Assembly (NCBI GenBank): GCA_964511865.1
Contig: CAZEHW010000023.1
Coordinates: 1 to 21,643 of the forward strand
DNA length: 21,643 nt
Source: ChocPot-Mid sp964511865
Lineage (GTDB): Bacteria > Bacteroidota > Ignavibacteria > Kapaibacteriales > UBA2268
Direction of reading: 5' to 3'
Shown here: positions 14,769-21,643 of the stretch, one piece after another
Layout: every line of letters begins with the position of its first letter
Position numbering within the stretch: the first letter of the stretch is position 1
Notes under the pieces: model-generated
What the model was told of the DNA's origin: nothing
What the model saw: the letters and a program-made list of their open reading frames with translations, nothing else
The model's database searches: none
Position numbers and translations under genes: made by a program

Positions 14769-16796
14769 TTATTTTATTAAAATAATAGGTGTTGACAATC
14801 TTTTTCCCGCAATATTAACCACAATGTAATATGTCCCTGAATTTAATGCTGATACATCTTGAACAATTAAATTACCACCTTTTTTGATATTATCGGGATT
14901 TATATCAAGAACAGATTCTCCGTTGATATTAACTATTTTAATATTAATATCATTTGAGATTTTATCCTTAAAATTTAATTCAATTTTAATTTTATTTCCA
15001 GCAGGATTTGGGCTACACTTAAATTCAATTAAATTATTTGAGAAGTTACTTTCCACATTTGTCGAAGGCACAGCAAATCCTTTAATATTTAAATTCTTCG
15101 GACTTTCAAAAGAAGTGTTCACAATGCTTGCTTCAGCTGTATATAACCCAGTAACTGCCGGTAAAAATTTAATTTGAAATTCCTTCTCATCTAAAGGAGA
15201 AAGAGAATAAGGAAATTCATTATCAATCAGAATAAATCCACTAGCACCTGTACCAAGAAATCTAATATCAGTTATATCAACCTGAACATCACCAATATTG
15301 GTAACAACAAATGGCATAATTGAATCAGAACCAATTTCAACATTCCCGAAATTAATACTATCAACGTTAATGGATAATTCATTTTGCTCAAAGTCCAGGC
15401 AATCAAACTTTCTTATTTCAGACCAATAACTCGGAACAATCTTATTATTTGCCCTAACCCTCCAATAGTAAGTCTTTCCAACAACAAGTTTGAATGGAAC
15501 AAACCTTAAAATCAGACCTTTATCAGTTTCAGTAATATTTGAGAAAATAGTATCTTCCGAAACCTGAACTTCGTATTCTTCAGCATTTAAAACACTATCC
15601 CATTCGAGTGAAACATCAGTACCTTCAATTTTATCGTTATTAAGAGGGAATTTTAAAGGAGGTGTCGAAAGTCGTGTAATAAAATTACTTGCAGATGACC
15701 ATTCTCCTAAAGCGCCGGAACTTCTTGCTCTAACTTTCCAGTAAAATCTTTTTCCGAGTTCCAATCCATCAACAGTAAAACTTGTAGCTACAACAAACTC
15801 ATCTGTAATTAATGTTGAGAAAGCAATATCATCAGAGACCTGAACATTATAATCAACCGCACTATTTACAGCATTCCATTCCAAATCAACTGAACCATCG
15901 TTATCAACAACACCTGAGCCGGGGCTTTTCAAAGTTGGTATAGCTATAGTTGAGCCGGGAATACCATCCCATCCTGATATACGAGCCATCATCCACCAAA
16001 AAGCTTTACCCTTTTGCTGGCAATTAAGACAATGAGAATGAGCACAAGAGCAATCCTCACATTGTCCGGGATTTGCAGCACACCATTCAACTGCCCAATT
16101 TCCAATTTTGGCTCCCTGTGAATTATAATAATTACATCCATCGTCTGAACAATCATCCAGAAAATATTCCCCATCAGGATTATAACTTTCGATGTCAGCG
16201 AAGTCGAAAAGAATTTTACCATTATTTAAGCAAAACTGACGTATCTGTTCATTCCTAAGATTATTGTTTCCCCCCTCACAACCGCCACCTGAAGGAGGAT
16301 AGAGATGTCCGGTCATGTAAACAAATTTGATATTCGGAAAATCGGATTCCAACTGGTTCATTAAATCAAGATAAATCTGAATATTTGCTTCTGTAGTGTT
16401 AGCCTGTCCGCACCAGGACCATATTATCATATTAATATTATTGGTGTTGTTGTTAAGTAAATTACGGGTAGCTGATGCCCATGTCGTTCTATCAGGATTT
16501 CCAAGGTCACTTGCGCCTGGAATACCATTATCCCTGAAATATAGTTGTCCCGTACCAGTTCCATAAGAAAACAAGGATGATTGAATCAATGACATTCCGG
16601 ATACTATCTGGCTACCATGTGAAGTGTGACCATAAGCAATGCGATATGTTTGTTTTGCTTGTGTAATATAATTCTCAGGAATCTTTGATAAATCGCAACA
16701 GCTGTGATCAATAATAATTGGTGAGCTACCTGAAGAAGAATAATGGATACTTATCAACAAAGCAGTTAAGACCAAAAACAACGAAAACTTTTTCAT
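14769..16796 (-). CDS. T9SS-exported Cys-rich putative SGNH-like hydrolase with Fn3 and ASH domains
   Basis: The 675-residue protein has a signal peptide (about 1-22). An N-terminal domain (25-280) of a type I know only as uncharacterised in Bacteroidota follows, with the conserved GHTSHGSQ (56-63), WSWCGQ (126-131), MTGH (161-164), FADIESYNPDG (199-209) and a cysteine-dense block CSCAHSHCLNCQQKGKAFWW (249-268). The alternation of short motifs suggests an SGNH/GDSL-like esterase fold, but there is no classical GDS block, so catalytic residues are a guess (Ser59 and a His are candidates). Two fibronectin type III domains (about 285-380 and 382-470; VDLEWNAV, VSLEWDSV, YYWRVRA) follow, then one ASH domain (about 475-575, INFGNVEIGSD) and a type IX sorting domain (about 590-675, CSPNPAGNKIKIEL ... 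LSTPIILIK). AGGAG lies seven bases before the ATG. It likely acts on an extracellular glycan or ester. Confidence 0.8.
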   Translation of the reverse strand: MKKFSLFLVLTALLISIHYSSSGSSPIIIDHSCCDLSKIPENYITQAKQTYRIAYGHTSHGSQIVSGMSLIQSSLFSYGTGTGQLYFRDNGIPGASDLGNPDRTTWASATRNLLNNNTNNINMIIWSWCGQANTTEANIQIYLDLMNQLESDFPNIKFVYMTGHLYPPSGGGCEGGNNNLRNEQIRQFCLNNGKILFDFADIESYNPDGEYFLDDCSDDGCNYYNSQGAKIGNWAVEWCAANPGQCEDCSCAHSHCLNCQQKGKAFWWMMARISGWDGIPGSTIAIPTLKSPGSGVVDNDGSVDLEWNAVNSAVDYNVQVSDDIAFSTLITDEFVVATSFTVDGLELGKRFYWKVRARSSGALGEWSSASNFITRLSTPPLKFPLNNDKIEGTDVSLEWDSVLNAEEYEVQVSEDTIFSNITETDKGLILRFVPFKLVVGKTYYWRVRANNKIVPSYWSEIRKFDCLDFEQNELSINVDSINFGNVEIGSDSIMPFVVTNIGDVQVDITDIRFLGTGASGFILIDNEFPYSLSPLDEKEFQIKFLPAVTGLYTAEASIVNTSFESPKNLNIKGFAVPSTNVESNFSNNLIEFKCSPNPAGNKIKIELNFKDKISNDINIKIVNINGESVLDINPDNIKKGGNLIVQDVSALNSGTYYIVVNIAGKRLSTPIILIK

Positions 16797-16803
16797 GATT
16801 AAT

Positions 16804-16856
16804 CTCCTATTTTTTTTGCATTATAACAATTAGTTAAATTAATTAAAAAAAAGGAG
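16804..16856 (-). promoter_or_regulatory. Leader hairpin that could hide the Shine-Dalgarno of the exported hydrolase gene
   Basis: In the minus-strand transcript CUCC followed by eight U (16856-16845) can pair with eight A (16817-16810) and GGAG (16807-16804), with a two-base bulge and a 27-base loop. The GGAG is the ribosome-binding site of the gene starting at 16796. A perfect TATAAT (minus strand 16825-16820) lies in the loop with no good -35. A transcript started from it would lack the pairing arm. Confidence 0.4.
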
Positions 16857-16905
16857 AAAACAAAAATCAAATTAAATTAAAAATGCGAAAGAATCTCAAT
16901 TTTGA

Positions 16906-18531
16906 TTATTCATTATTCGAGTTATCCGGTAAAGCGGGTTCAACCAAAATCACTTCTTCTTTTGAAATGACCACGCTTCCGATATTAGCACCTTTTGGTT
17001 TCCGGACATACTTCTTGAAAGTGTAAGCGACCGGGACGTATTTTGCATTTCTTGCCTGAGAGTAATAAGCGGCAACAGAGGCGGCATTTTTAATGATATA
17101 CTTCGGTGGTTTCTTGTCTTTTTGTACTTTCAAAATGACATGCGAACCACCTGAACCGCGGGCATGAAACCATAAATCATTTGGTTTTGCAAATTTCATC
17201 GTCAATTCATCATTGTTCGCGGCATTCCTACCGACATAGAGCAGATAACCTTCTCCAAGGTTAAATTCTCTGAAGTTTGATGATATACTATCTTTTTCAT
17301 CCATTATTTTTCTTCCGTTGATTTCTTTTATATTTTTCTGCAAATTCTCTAATTCTCTGTAAGTTTCGGCTTCGTTTAAAAGTTTCAAGGCATTTTCGAT
17401 TTTAAGTAACTTCAGTTCCATATCAGGTAAACGCTGTTTTCTGATTTTCAATTCTTCTTTTGCTTTTCTGCTTTTAACGAAGTATTTGTTGGAATTTTCT
17501 ACTAAGGTCAATTTCTCGTCAAGGGGTATTTGAATTTCAATTCCCAAGTAATCTAATAATTTAATTTCGTTCCCCAATTTGATTTTTGGTGTGGGATGAG
17601 CTAGTAATAACTCAGCATATAACTTATATTTGTCTGCTCTTTCAATAATAATATTTTCATTTCTAATAATTTCAATATTTTTTACCAATCGCTTTCTTTG
17701 CCGCAAAAGATTCGAAGAAATTTCCTTGAAAAGGGAGTGATAGCTCATTTTCATGATATCAGCTACAACTCTTTTACCAATTGCATCACTGATAGAAGAA
17801 AATTTTTGAATAATATTTGGATATTTCGACAATGGGATTAAAGTCAACAATAATCCGGTATCGGTCTCACAGATAAAATATTCTTTTGTTTGAAGACATT
17901 CTTCACGAATTTCCTTAGCATTAATTAGCAGTTTCCCGGTTTCAGATTCGGAAAGTTCATCTAAAGAAAGTTCAGGACTAATATTCATGCGTTCCAATAC
18001 TTCTTCAGCATAATAAACTCCGAGATTAATACTGCTTTTTGATAAGGCGTCTAACAGCTTAGTATCTTTTGAGAATTTTGCAAAGTCCGGGAGATTGGGA
18101 TTAGGTAATTCAAGATTATTACCAACTATTACTTTTGGAGATTTCAACGAATGAATAATTTTATTATTCTTATTTACGGCTATTAAATTGCTGTTCGGTC
18201 CTCCAAAGAGAAATACATATACGGAAGTATTGATAAACTTTAATTCAATTACTCTATTGTTATCGTGAATTTTTACAGATTGCAGAACTTCACCAACAAC
18301 AGACCCAAATAAATCCTTTGAATTCTTCTTAGCTCTCGAGAAATTATTTTTGCTAAATAATGAAGTGTTTGGTTGAGAGCAAAAGTACTGAACATAATAA
18401 TTATTCATACTATCACTGAAATTCATTACAAGTGAGTTTCTTTCCTGAGTGAAACATTCTACCAGCTTGCAACCGACTAATGATTGCAGTTCTTGGGTAA
18501 CGTGATACAAAGTATAGTAATGAATAATCAA
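16906..18531 (-). CDS. rqcH: RqcH-like NFACT ribosome quality-control factor
   Basis: The 541-residue NFACT-family protein (Rqc2/NEMF homologue) should bind 50S subunits blocked by peptidyl-tRNA and recruit tRNA-Ala to add C-terminal alanine tails that mark the stalled chain for decay. NFACT-N is at about 1-170 (VFLFGGPNSNLI), a helix-hairpin-helix region about 175-225, a long charged coiled coil about 265-410, and NFACT-R about 420-530 with NDLWFHARGSGGSHVILK, the family hallmark. Older annotations call it fibronectin-binding protein A. The start is TTG at 18531: GGAGG stands seven bases before it and MxxxYYTLYHVTQEL is the normal family N-terminus. At the position of the functional Asp-Arg pair in NFACT-N this protein has Asn92-Arg93. 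It is 39 bases downstream of the phosphodiesterase gene, probably in the same operon. Confidence 0.9.
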   Translation of the reverse strand: MIIHYYTLYHVTQELQSLVGCKLVECFTQERNSLVMNFSDSMNNYYVQYFCSQPNTSLFSKNNFSRAKKNSKDLFGSVVGEVLQSVKIHDNNRVIELKFINTSVYVFLFGGPNSNLIAVNKNNKIIHSLKSPKVIVGNNLELPNPNLPDFAKFSKDTKLLDALSKSSINLGVYYAEEVLERMNISPELSLDELSESETGKLLINAKEIREECLQTKEYFICETDTGLLLTLIPLSKYPNIIQKFSSISDAIGKRVVADIMKMSYHSLFKEISSNLLRQRKRLVKNIEIIRNENIIIERADKYKLYAELLLAHPTPKIKLGNEIKLLDYLGIEIQIPLDEKLTLVENSNKYFVKSRKAKEELKIRKQRLPDMELKLLKIENALKLLNEAETYRELENLQKNIKEINGRKIMDEKDSISSNFREFNLGEGYLLYVGRNAANNDELTMKFAKPNDLWFHARGSGGSHVILKVQKDKKPPKYIIKNAASVAAYYSQARNAKYVPVAYTFKKYVRKPKGANIGSVVISKEEVILVEPALPDNSNNE

Positions 18532-18570
18532 AGATTAACCTCCACGTATTTAATAATAAAGAAGTTTCTT

Positions 18571-19326
18571 TTACAATCCTTCGTTGATATATTTATTGAT
18601 AATCCCGGGATAATTTGTCCCAATTGCAGAGATTTTATAATTTTTTACAAACTTATATTGTTCCAAATTATCAACTGAATAGACTCCCAGAAAAAGAGCA
18701 TTATTGATAATATCGTTATTTATAGAATCATTCAATTCGTTTAAGGAACAAATATATGCATCTGCATTTGTTTCTTCACAACTCACTGATGGTAAAGCAG
18801 TTTTACCGGGAATACTGATAACAGCTGTATTGATTGTGTTATCAATATTTTTAAGTATTTTTAACAATCCTTGATTAAATGAGCTAAACATTAGAAATTT
18901 TTCAAATCCGGCTTTATAAATCATATTCAGCATGTACTCGATTTGCTGTGGTTCTATTGGTTTGTTATTGACCTTTAACTCCAAATTCAGAAATAATTTA
19001 TCTTTTGCAAAGTCAAGAATTTCTTCAAGCTGAGGAATTTTTTCTCCTTTGAATTTTTCGTCAAACCATAATCCTGCATCAAGCTTTTTGAAATCTGACA
19101 AGGTATGAATATTCTTTGCTCCACTTGATTCATAATTCTTTAGGTCATGCACTGCAACTATGTATCCATCGGAGGTAAACTGCAAATCCGTTTCAATCAT
19201 GTTAGCACCTTCTTCATAAGCTAAACGATAAGCAGAGATGGTGTTCTCGGGAGCATGCCCCGAAGAACCTCTGTGTGCCGCAATTAGCAATTTGCCTGAT
19301 TCGCCAAATTCTTTTAATGTTTTCAT
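18571..19326 (-). CDS. Glycerophosphodiester phosphodiesterase
   Basis: The 251-residue GDPD-family TIM-barrel enzyme hydrolyses glycerophosphodiesters to glycerol-3-phosphate and an alcohol. Visible catalytic and metal residues (numbered from the ATG at 19326) are His18-Arg19 in AAHRG, PENT with Glu27, Glu45 and Asp47 in IETDLQ, His60-Asp61 in VAVHDL, the KIPQLEEIL loop, and Glu116/Lys118 in LNLELKV. Length is normal for the cytosolic single-domain form and there is no signal peptide. The frame extends six codons further to a TTG at 19344, but ATG 19326 is preceded by GGGA and fits the family N-terminus better. It lies 105 bases after the YicC gene and 39 before rqcH on the same strand. Confidence 0.9.
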   Translation of the reverse strand: MKTLKEFGESGKLLIAAHRGSSGHAPENTISAYRLAYEEGANMIETDLQFTSDGYIVAVHDLKNYESSGAKNIHTLSDFKKLDAGLWFDEKFKGEKIPQLEEILDFAKDKLFLNLELKVNNKPIEPQQIEYMLNMIYKAGFEKFLMFSSFNQGLLKILKNIDNTINTAVISIPGKTALPSVSCEETNADAYICSLNELNDSINNDIINNALFLGVYSVDNLEQYKFVKNYKISAIGTNYPGIINKYINEGL

Positions 19327-19431
19327 AAATTTCCCAAATATCAATCTTTGAATATAAGAAGTTTATATTAAAAAACAAATTATTTTAATAAGATTGATAT
19401 TGATGAAATGTTCACAACAGAGAAAATTATA

Positions 19432-20313
19432 TTACTCAATATTCTGAATCTGTTCCCTTATTCTTTCTAATTCTTCTTTCATGTAAACAACCTGCTGTGC
19501 GATTTCGGCATCACTGCATTTGGAGCCGATGGTATTGACTTCGCGGTTCATTTCCTGAAGCAAAAAGTTGATTTTCTTGCCAATGGAATCTTCTGTTTTG
19601 TCCTTTATGGCTTCGTTGAAAAACTTAATATGGGAACGCATTCTGACACATTCTTCGGAAAAATCAAGTTTGTCTGCAAGCAAAACGAGTTCCATCTGAA
19701 GACGATGTTCGTCTATTTCGTCACTCTCAAAAAGCTGTGCCACTCTCATTCTCAATCTTTCTCTTTCTGCAGGTATCTTGTCCAAGCCGAGAGCATCAAC
19801 CTTTTCTAATACAATTGCTACTTTTTTCATCCGGGAGCTAATGTCCTTAACGATTTGCTGTCCTTCGTTTTTACGCATATTGTCGAGAGCATTTAAAGCA
19901 TTGCTAAGTGCATTTTTTGTGATTTTCCATTCGATTTCAGCATCTTCTGTCTTGGACTTAACAATAAATCCATTTGAAAAATGAAGTAAATTATCAATAG
20001 TTACATCACCTTTCATTTTCAGTTTGTTTTTTAATTTAATAAGACTGTTGTAATACTGTTTTGCAGAATCCAAATCAATATCAAAAGGTTGGACAGATTC
20101 ATCAAAATCAATAGTAACATTAACAAAAATATTACCTCTGTTGATTTTCTTTTTGATAATATCTCTTATCTCGAATTCCTTGTGTACAAGATTCCTATGA
20201 AGTTTCGAGTTAATCTCAAGAAACCTGCCATTTAAACTTTTAATTTCAACAGATACTATATAACCCTTATCTTTGGCTTCAGCTTTACTGAAACCTGTCA
20301 TACTTTTAATCAT
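19432..20313 (-). CDS. yicC: YicC/YloC-family endoribonuclease
   Basis: The 293-residue cytosolic protein matches the YicC family along its whole length. It starts with MIKSMTGFSKAE and has VEIKSLNGRFLEI (about 22-34) and KKINRGNIFV (about 55-64) in the N-terminal domain, a helical middle, and the DUF1732-type C-terminus with INFLLQEMNREVNTIGSK (about 247-264) and a final LERIREQIQNIE. YicC proteins in E. coli and B. subtilis act as RNases on small RNAs or mRNA. The start ATG at 20313 is certain from the conserved N-terminus although no Shine-Dalgarno is visible. It is 67 bases downstream of the carbonic-anhydrase-like gene on the same strand. Confidence 0.93.
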   Translation of the reverse strand: MIKSMTGFSKAEAKDKGYIVSVEIKSLNGRFLEINSKLHRNLVHKEFEIRDIIKKKINRGNIFVNVTIDFDESVQPFDIDLDSAKQYYNSLIKLKNKLKMKGDVTIDNLLHFSNGFIVKSKTEDAEIEWKITKNALSNALNALDNMRKNEGQQIVKDISSRMKKVAIVLEKVDALGLDKIPAERERLRMRVAQLFESDEIDEHRLQMELVLLADKLDFSEECVRMRSHIKFFNEAIKDKTEDSIGKKINFLLQEMNREVNTIGSKCSDAEIAQQVVYMKEELERIREQIQNIE

Positions 20314-20380
20314 GGTTTAAAAAAAATATATTAGTAAAAAAATAAAGTGCAAATTAAGATATTTTTCGTTAAAAATGGTA

Positions 20381-20920
20381 TTAAAGTTGGCTTCTGTATT
20401 GAACTACATAATTCAGATAATTCCTAACTGTCTCATTAATTCTGTCCAATTCCTGAGAAGTTAACTCTCTTATAATCTGAGCCGGTACCCCTGCCGCCAA
20501 AGTTCCTTCAGGTACGACAAAGTTTTCTTTAACTACTGAACCTGCTGCAACAAGAGAATATGAATTGATAATACTCCCGTCAAGGATAGTAGATCCTGTC
20601 CCAATTAGACAATTATCGTTTAATGTGGCTCCATGGAGCTTAACTGAATGACCTATTGAAACATTATTGCCAATAATCAAGGGATGAGTATCATGAGTAA
20701 CGTGGAGCATGCAAAGGTCCTGTATATTTGTTTGCTTTCCAATTTTTATGTAGTTAACATCTCCCCTGATTACGGTATTATACCAAATGGAGCAGTCCTC
20801 GCTGATTTCCACATCCCCAATAATTTTGACTCCCTCACAAATAAAAACGGATGGATGTATATTTGGAGTTACACCTTTGTATGTTATTATACTACCATTT
20901 TGACCTGTTTCGAGTCTCAT
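20381..20920 (-). CDS. Gamma-class carbonic anhydrase / hexapeptide-repeat protein
   Basis: The 179-residue left-handed beta-helix protein has imperfect hexapeptide repeats from about 20 to 145, then a C-terminal helix. Residues that define gamma-carbonic anhydrases are present (numbered from ATG 20920): Arg52 and Asp54 in VIRGD, Gln67 in NIQD, His73 in MLHV, and His91 and His96 in GHSVKLHG, giving the three-His zinc or iron site across a trimer interface. The acidic loop of the archaeal Cam enzyme is absent, as in CamH/YrdA-type members, so CO2 hydration activity is likely but not assured. The frame runs six codons upstream to a TTG at 20938; the ATG is preferred as it matches family N-termini. 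No signal peptide is seen. Confidence 0.88.
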   Translation of the reverse strand: MRLETGQNGSIITYKGVTPNIHPSVFICEGVKIIGDVEISEDCSIWYNTVIRGDVNYIKIGKQTNIQDLCMLHVTHDTHPLIIGNNVSIGHSVKLHGATLNDNCLIGTGSTILDGSIINSYSLVAAGSVVKENFVVPEGTLAAGVPAQIIRELTSQELDRINETVRNYLNYVVQYRSQL

Positions 20921-20977
20921 TACTATTATTCTAAACAATTTAACATTATTAAGTATGTAAATATATAAAAAAATTTG

Positions 20978-21643
20978 TTACCATGGAATAAATTTTTTCA
21001 TTGGTGTTTCCGCAATTCGTAAAATCTGCAATTTTTCAGCCCCTCCAAACAAAATCTGCCTGTTTGGAGTAACCAAAGGTTGCAAATTTAGAATAGGTGC
21101 TTCCGAAAGTGAGACAACATTTTCTAGAAACCCGTTTTTTCTCATAAAATACACACCGGAGGCTTCTTCGTCTGAACCGGCAAATGCTATTATATTCTCA
21201 GCTATCATCAAGGGAGAGGTTATTGAAACTTCAATATATTTATCCCATACCTTTTTACTGTACTTGTCAAAGACAGCAATCATTGAAACCGGCTTTCCCA
21301 TGCCGCTGTTGTAAGCCACAACGTACAAATTGTCATCCGAATCAACGGATAAAAATCTTGGCAGAAGTGATAATTCTTTTTTCCATTTTATCTGACCTTT
21401 GTCATTAAGACAATAAATGGCGGGATATTTCTCTTCACCAATTACTTCAAGGCAGATAACATAGATTTTATTATTAGAAAATACAGGCGGCTTGATAATT
21501 CTTGAATTTTTAAAATATTTTTTCCAAATTTCTTTACCTTTTGAATTCAAATAGACCAATGTATCTGTTTCTCCGAATAAGTTTTTAGTCAACGGTAAAA
21601 TAATATTTCCTTTATCATCGGCAGGGAAATATTTTAATATGGC
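20978..21643 (-). CDS. PQQ-type beta-propeller repeat protein, 3' part only
   Basis: The frame is open to the right edge of the window, so the N-terminus is missing; 221 residues are visible, ending in MKKFIPW at TAA 20980-20978. Repeated blades of the PQQ/pyrrolo-quinoline-like type can be seen: DKGNIILPL, LVYLNSKGKEIWKKYF, IYCLNDKGQIKWKKEL, SVDSDDNLYVVAYN, IAVFDKYSKKVWDKY and GVYFMRKNG, each giving a 'read a value, show a value, W-x-K' pattern. Such propellers serve as scaffolds (BamB-like) or surface sensors. No catalytic dehydrogenase motif is visible in the part present. The stop is 57 bases before the next gene's ATG on the same strand. Confidence 0.75.
   Translation of the reverse strand, partial: AILKYFPADDKGNIILPLTKNLFGETDTLVYLNSKGKEIWKKYFKNSRIIKPPVFSNNKIYVICLEVIGEEKYPAIYCLNDKGQIKWKKELSLLPRFLSVDSDDNLYVVAYNSGMGKPVSMIAVFDKYSKKVWDKYIEVSITSPLMIAENIIAFAGSDEEASGVYFMRKNGFLENVVSLSEAPILNLQPLVTPNRQILFGGAEKLQILRIAETPMKKFIPW

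Noticed and set aside
19327..19344. TTG at 19344 as start of the phosphodiesterase, and likewise TTG at 20938 for the carbonic anhydrase-like gene
   Set aside because: Both have an ATG six codons downstream that fits family N-termini better, and neither TTG has a convincing Shine-Dalgarno. The TTG of rqcH was kept because GGAGG supports it.
1..21643. tRNA, rRNA, CRISPR, integrase, transposase or phage genes
   Set aside because: None was recognised on either strand; gaps between genes are all below 300 bases and show only promoters, hairpins and simple repeats.

Overview
The window is AT-rich, gene-dense bacterial chromosome with no rRNA, tRNA, CRISPR array or insertion sequence that I can see. 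Several features point to the Bacteroidota/Chlorobiota side of the tree, most plausibly an Ignavibacteria- or Kapabacteria-like lineage: a DUF4249-type protein, an archaeal-type bifunctional phosphoglucose/phosphomannose isomerase, two large exported proteins with ASH ('choice-of-anchor D') modules and type IX secretion (Por/T9SS) C-terminal sorting domains, and TAnnTTTG-like promoter elements. The taxon is inferred from gene content only.

Left part (1-2821): the 3' end of a DUF4249-like gene (+), a short simple-repeat spacer, the isomerase gene (+), then a convergent gene (-) for an unusual DsrC/TusE-family protein. That protein carries two DsrC domains in tandem. Domain 1 keeps only the inner cysteine (CysB) and domain 2 keeps neither redox cysteine.

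Middle part (2961-8940): two paralogous genes for large membrane proteins with an internal spermidine-synthase-like Rossmann domain lie in inverted orientation around a ten-TPR lipoprotein gene. The right copy (+) is intact, with 754 residues. The left copy (-) begins one base after the TPR gene and is interrupted by a single in-frame TAA at codon 230, where the intact copy has Glu229. Reading frame and homology continue unchanged on both sides of the stop. Neither copy has the acidic active-site motif of true aminopropyltransferases.

Right-middle part (9214-13797): a 1500-residue secreted protein (signal peptide, IgGFc-binding-like N-terminal region, several ASH domains, cohesin-like beta domain, T9SS sorting domain). 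It has a strong Shine-Dalgarno and is followed by a near-perfect bidirectional terminator.

Right part (13865-21643): a run of genes all on the minus strand. In transcription order they are a PQQ-type beta-propeller protein (cut by the window edge), gamma-carbonic anhydrase, YicC endoribonuclease, glycerophosphodiester phosphodiesterase, RqcH/NFACT ribosome rescue factor, a T9SS-exported Cys-rich putative hydrolase with two Fn3 domains, and a class I methyltransferase. These look like housekeeping and surface functions rather than one pathway.

The most unusual elements are the double-domain DsrC protein and the TPR/membrane aminopropyltransferase-like inverted pair beside it.
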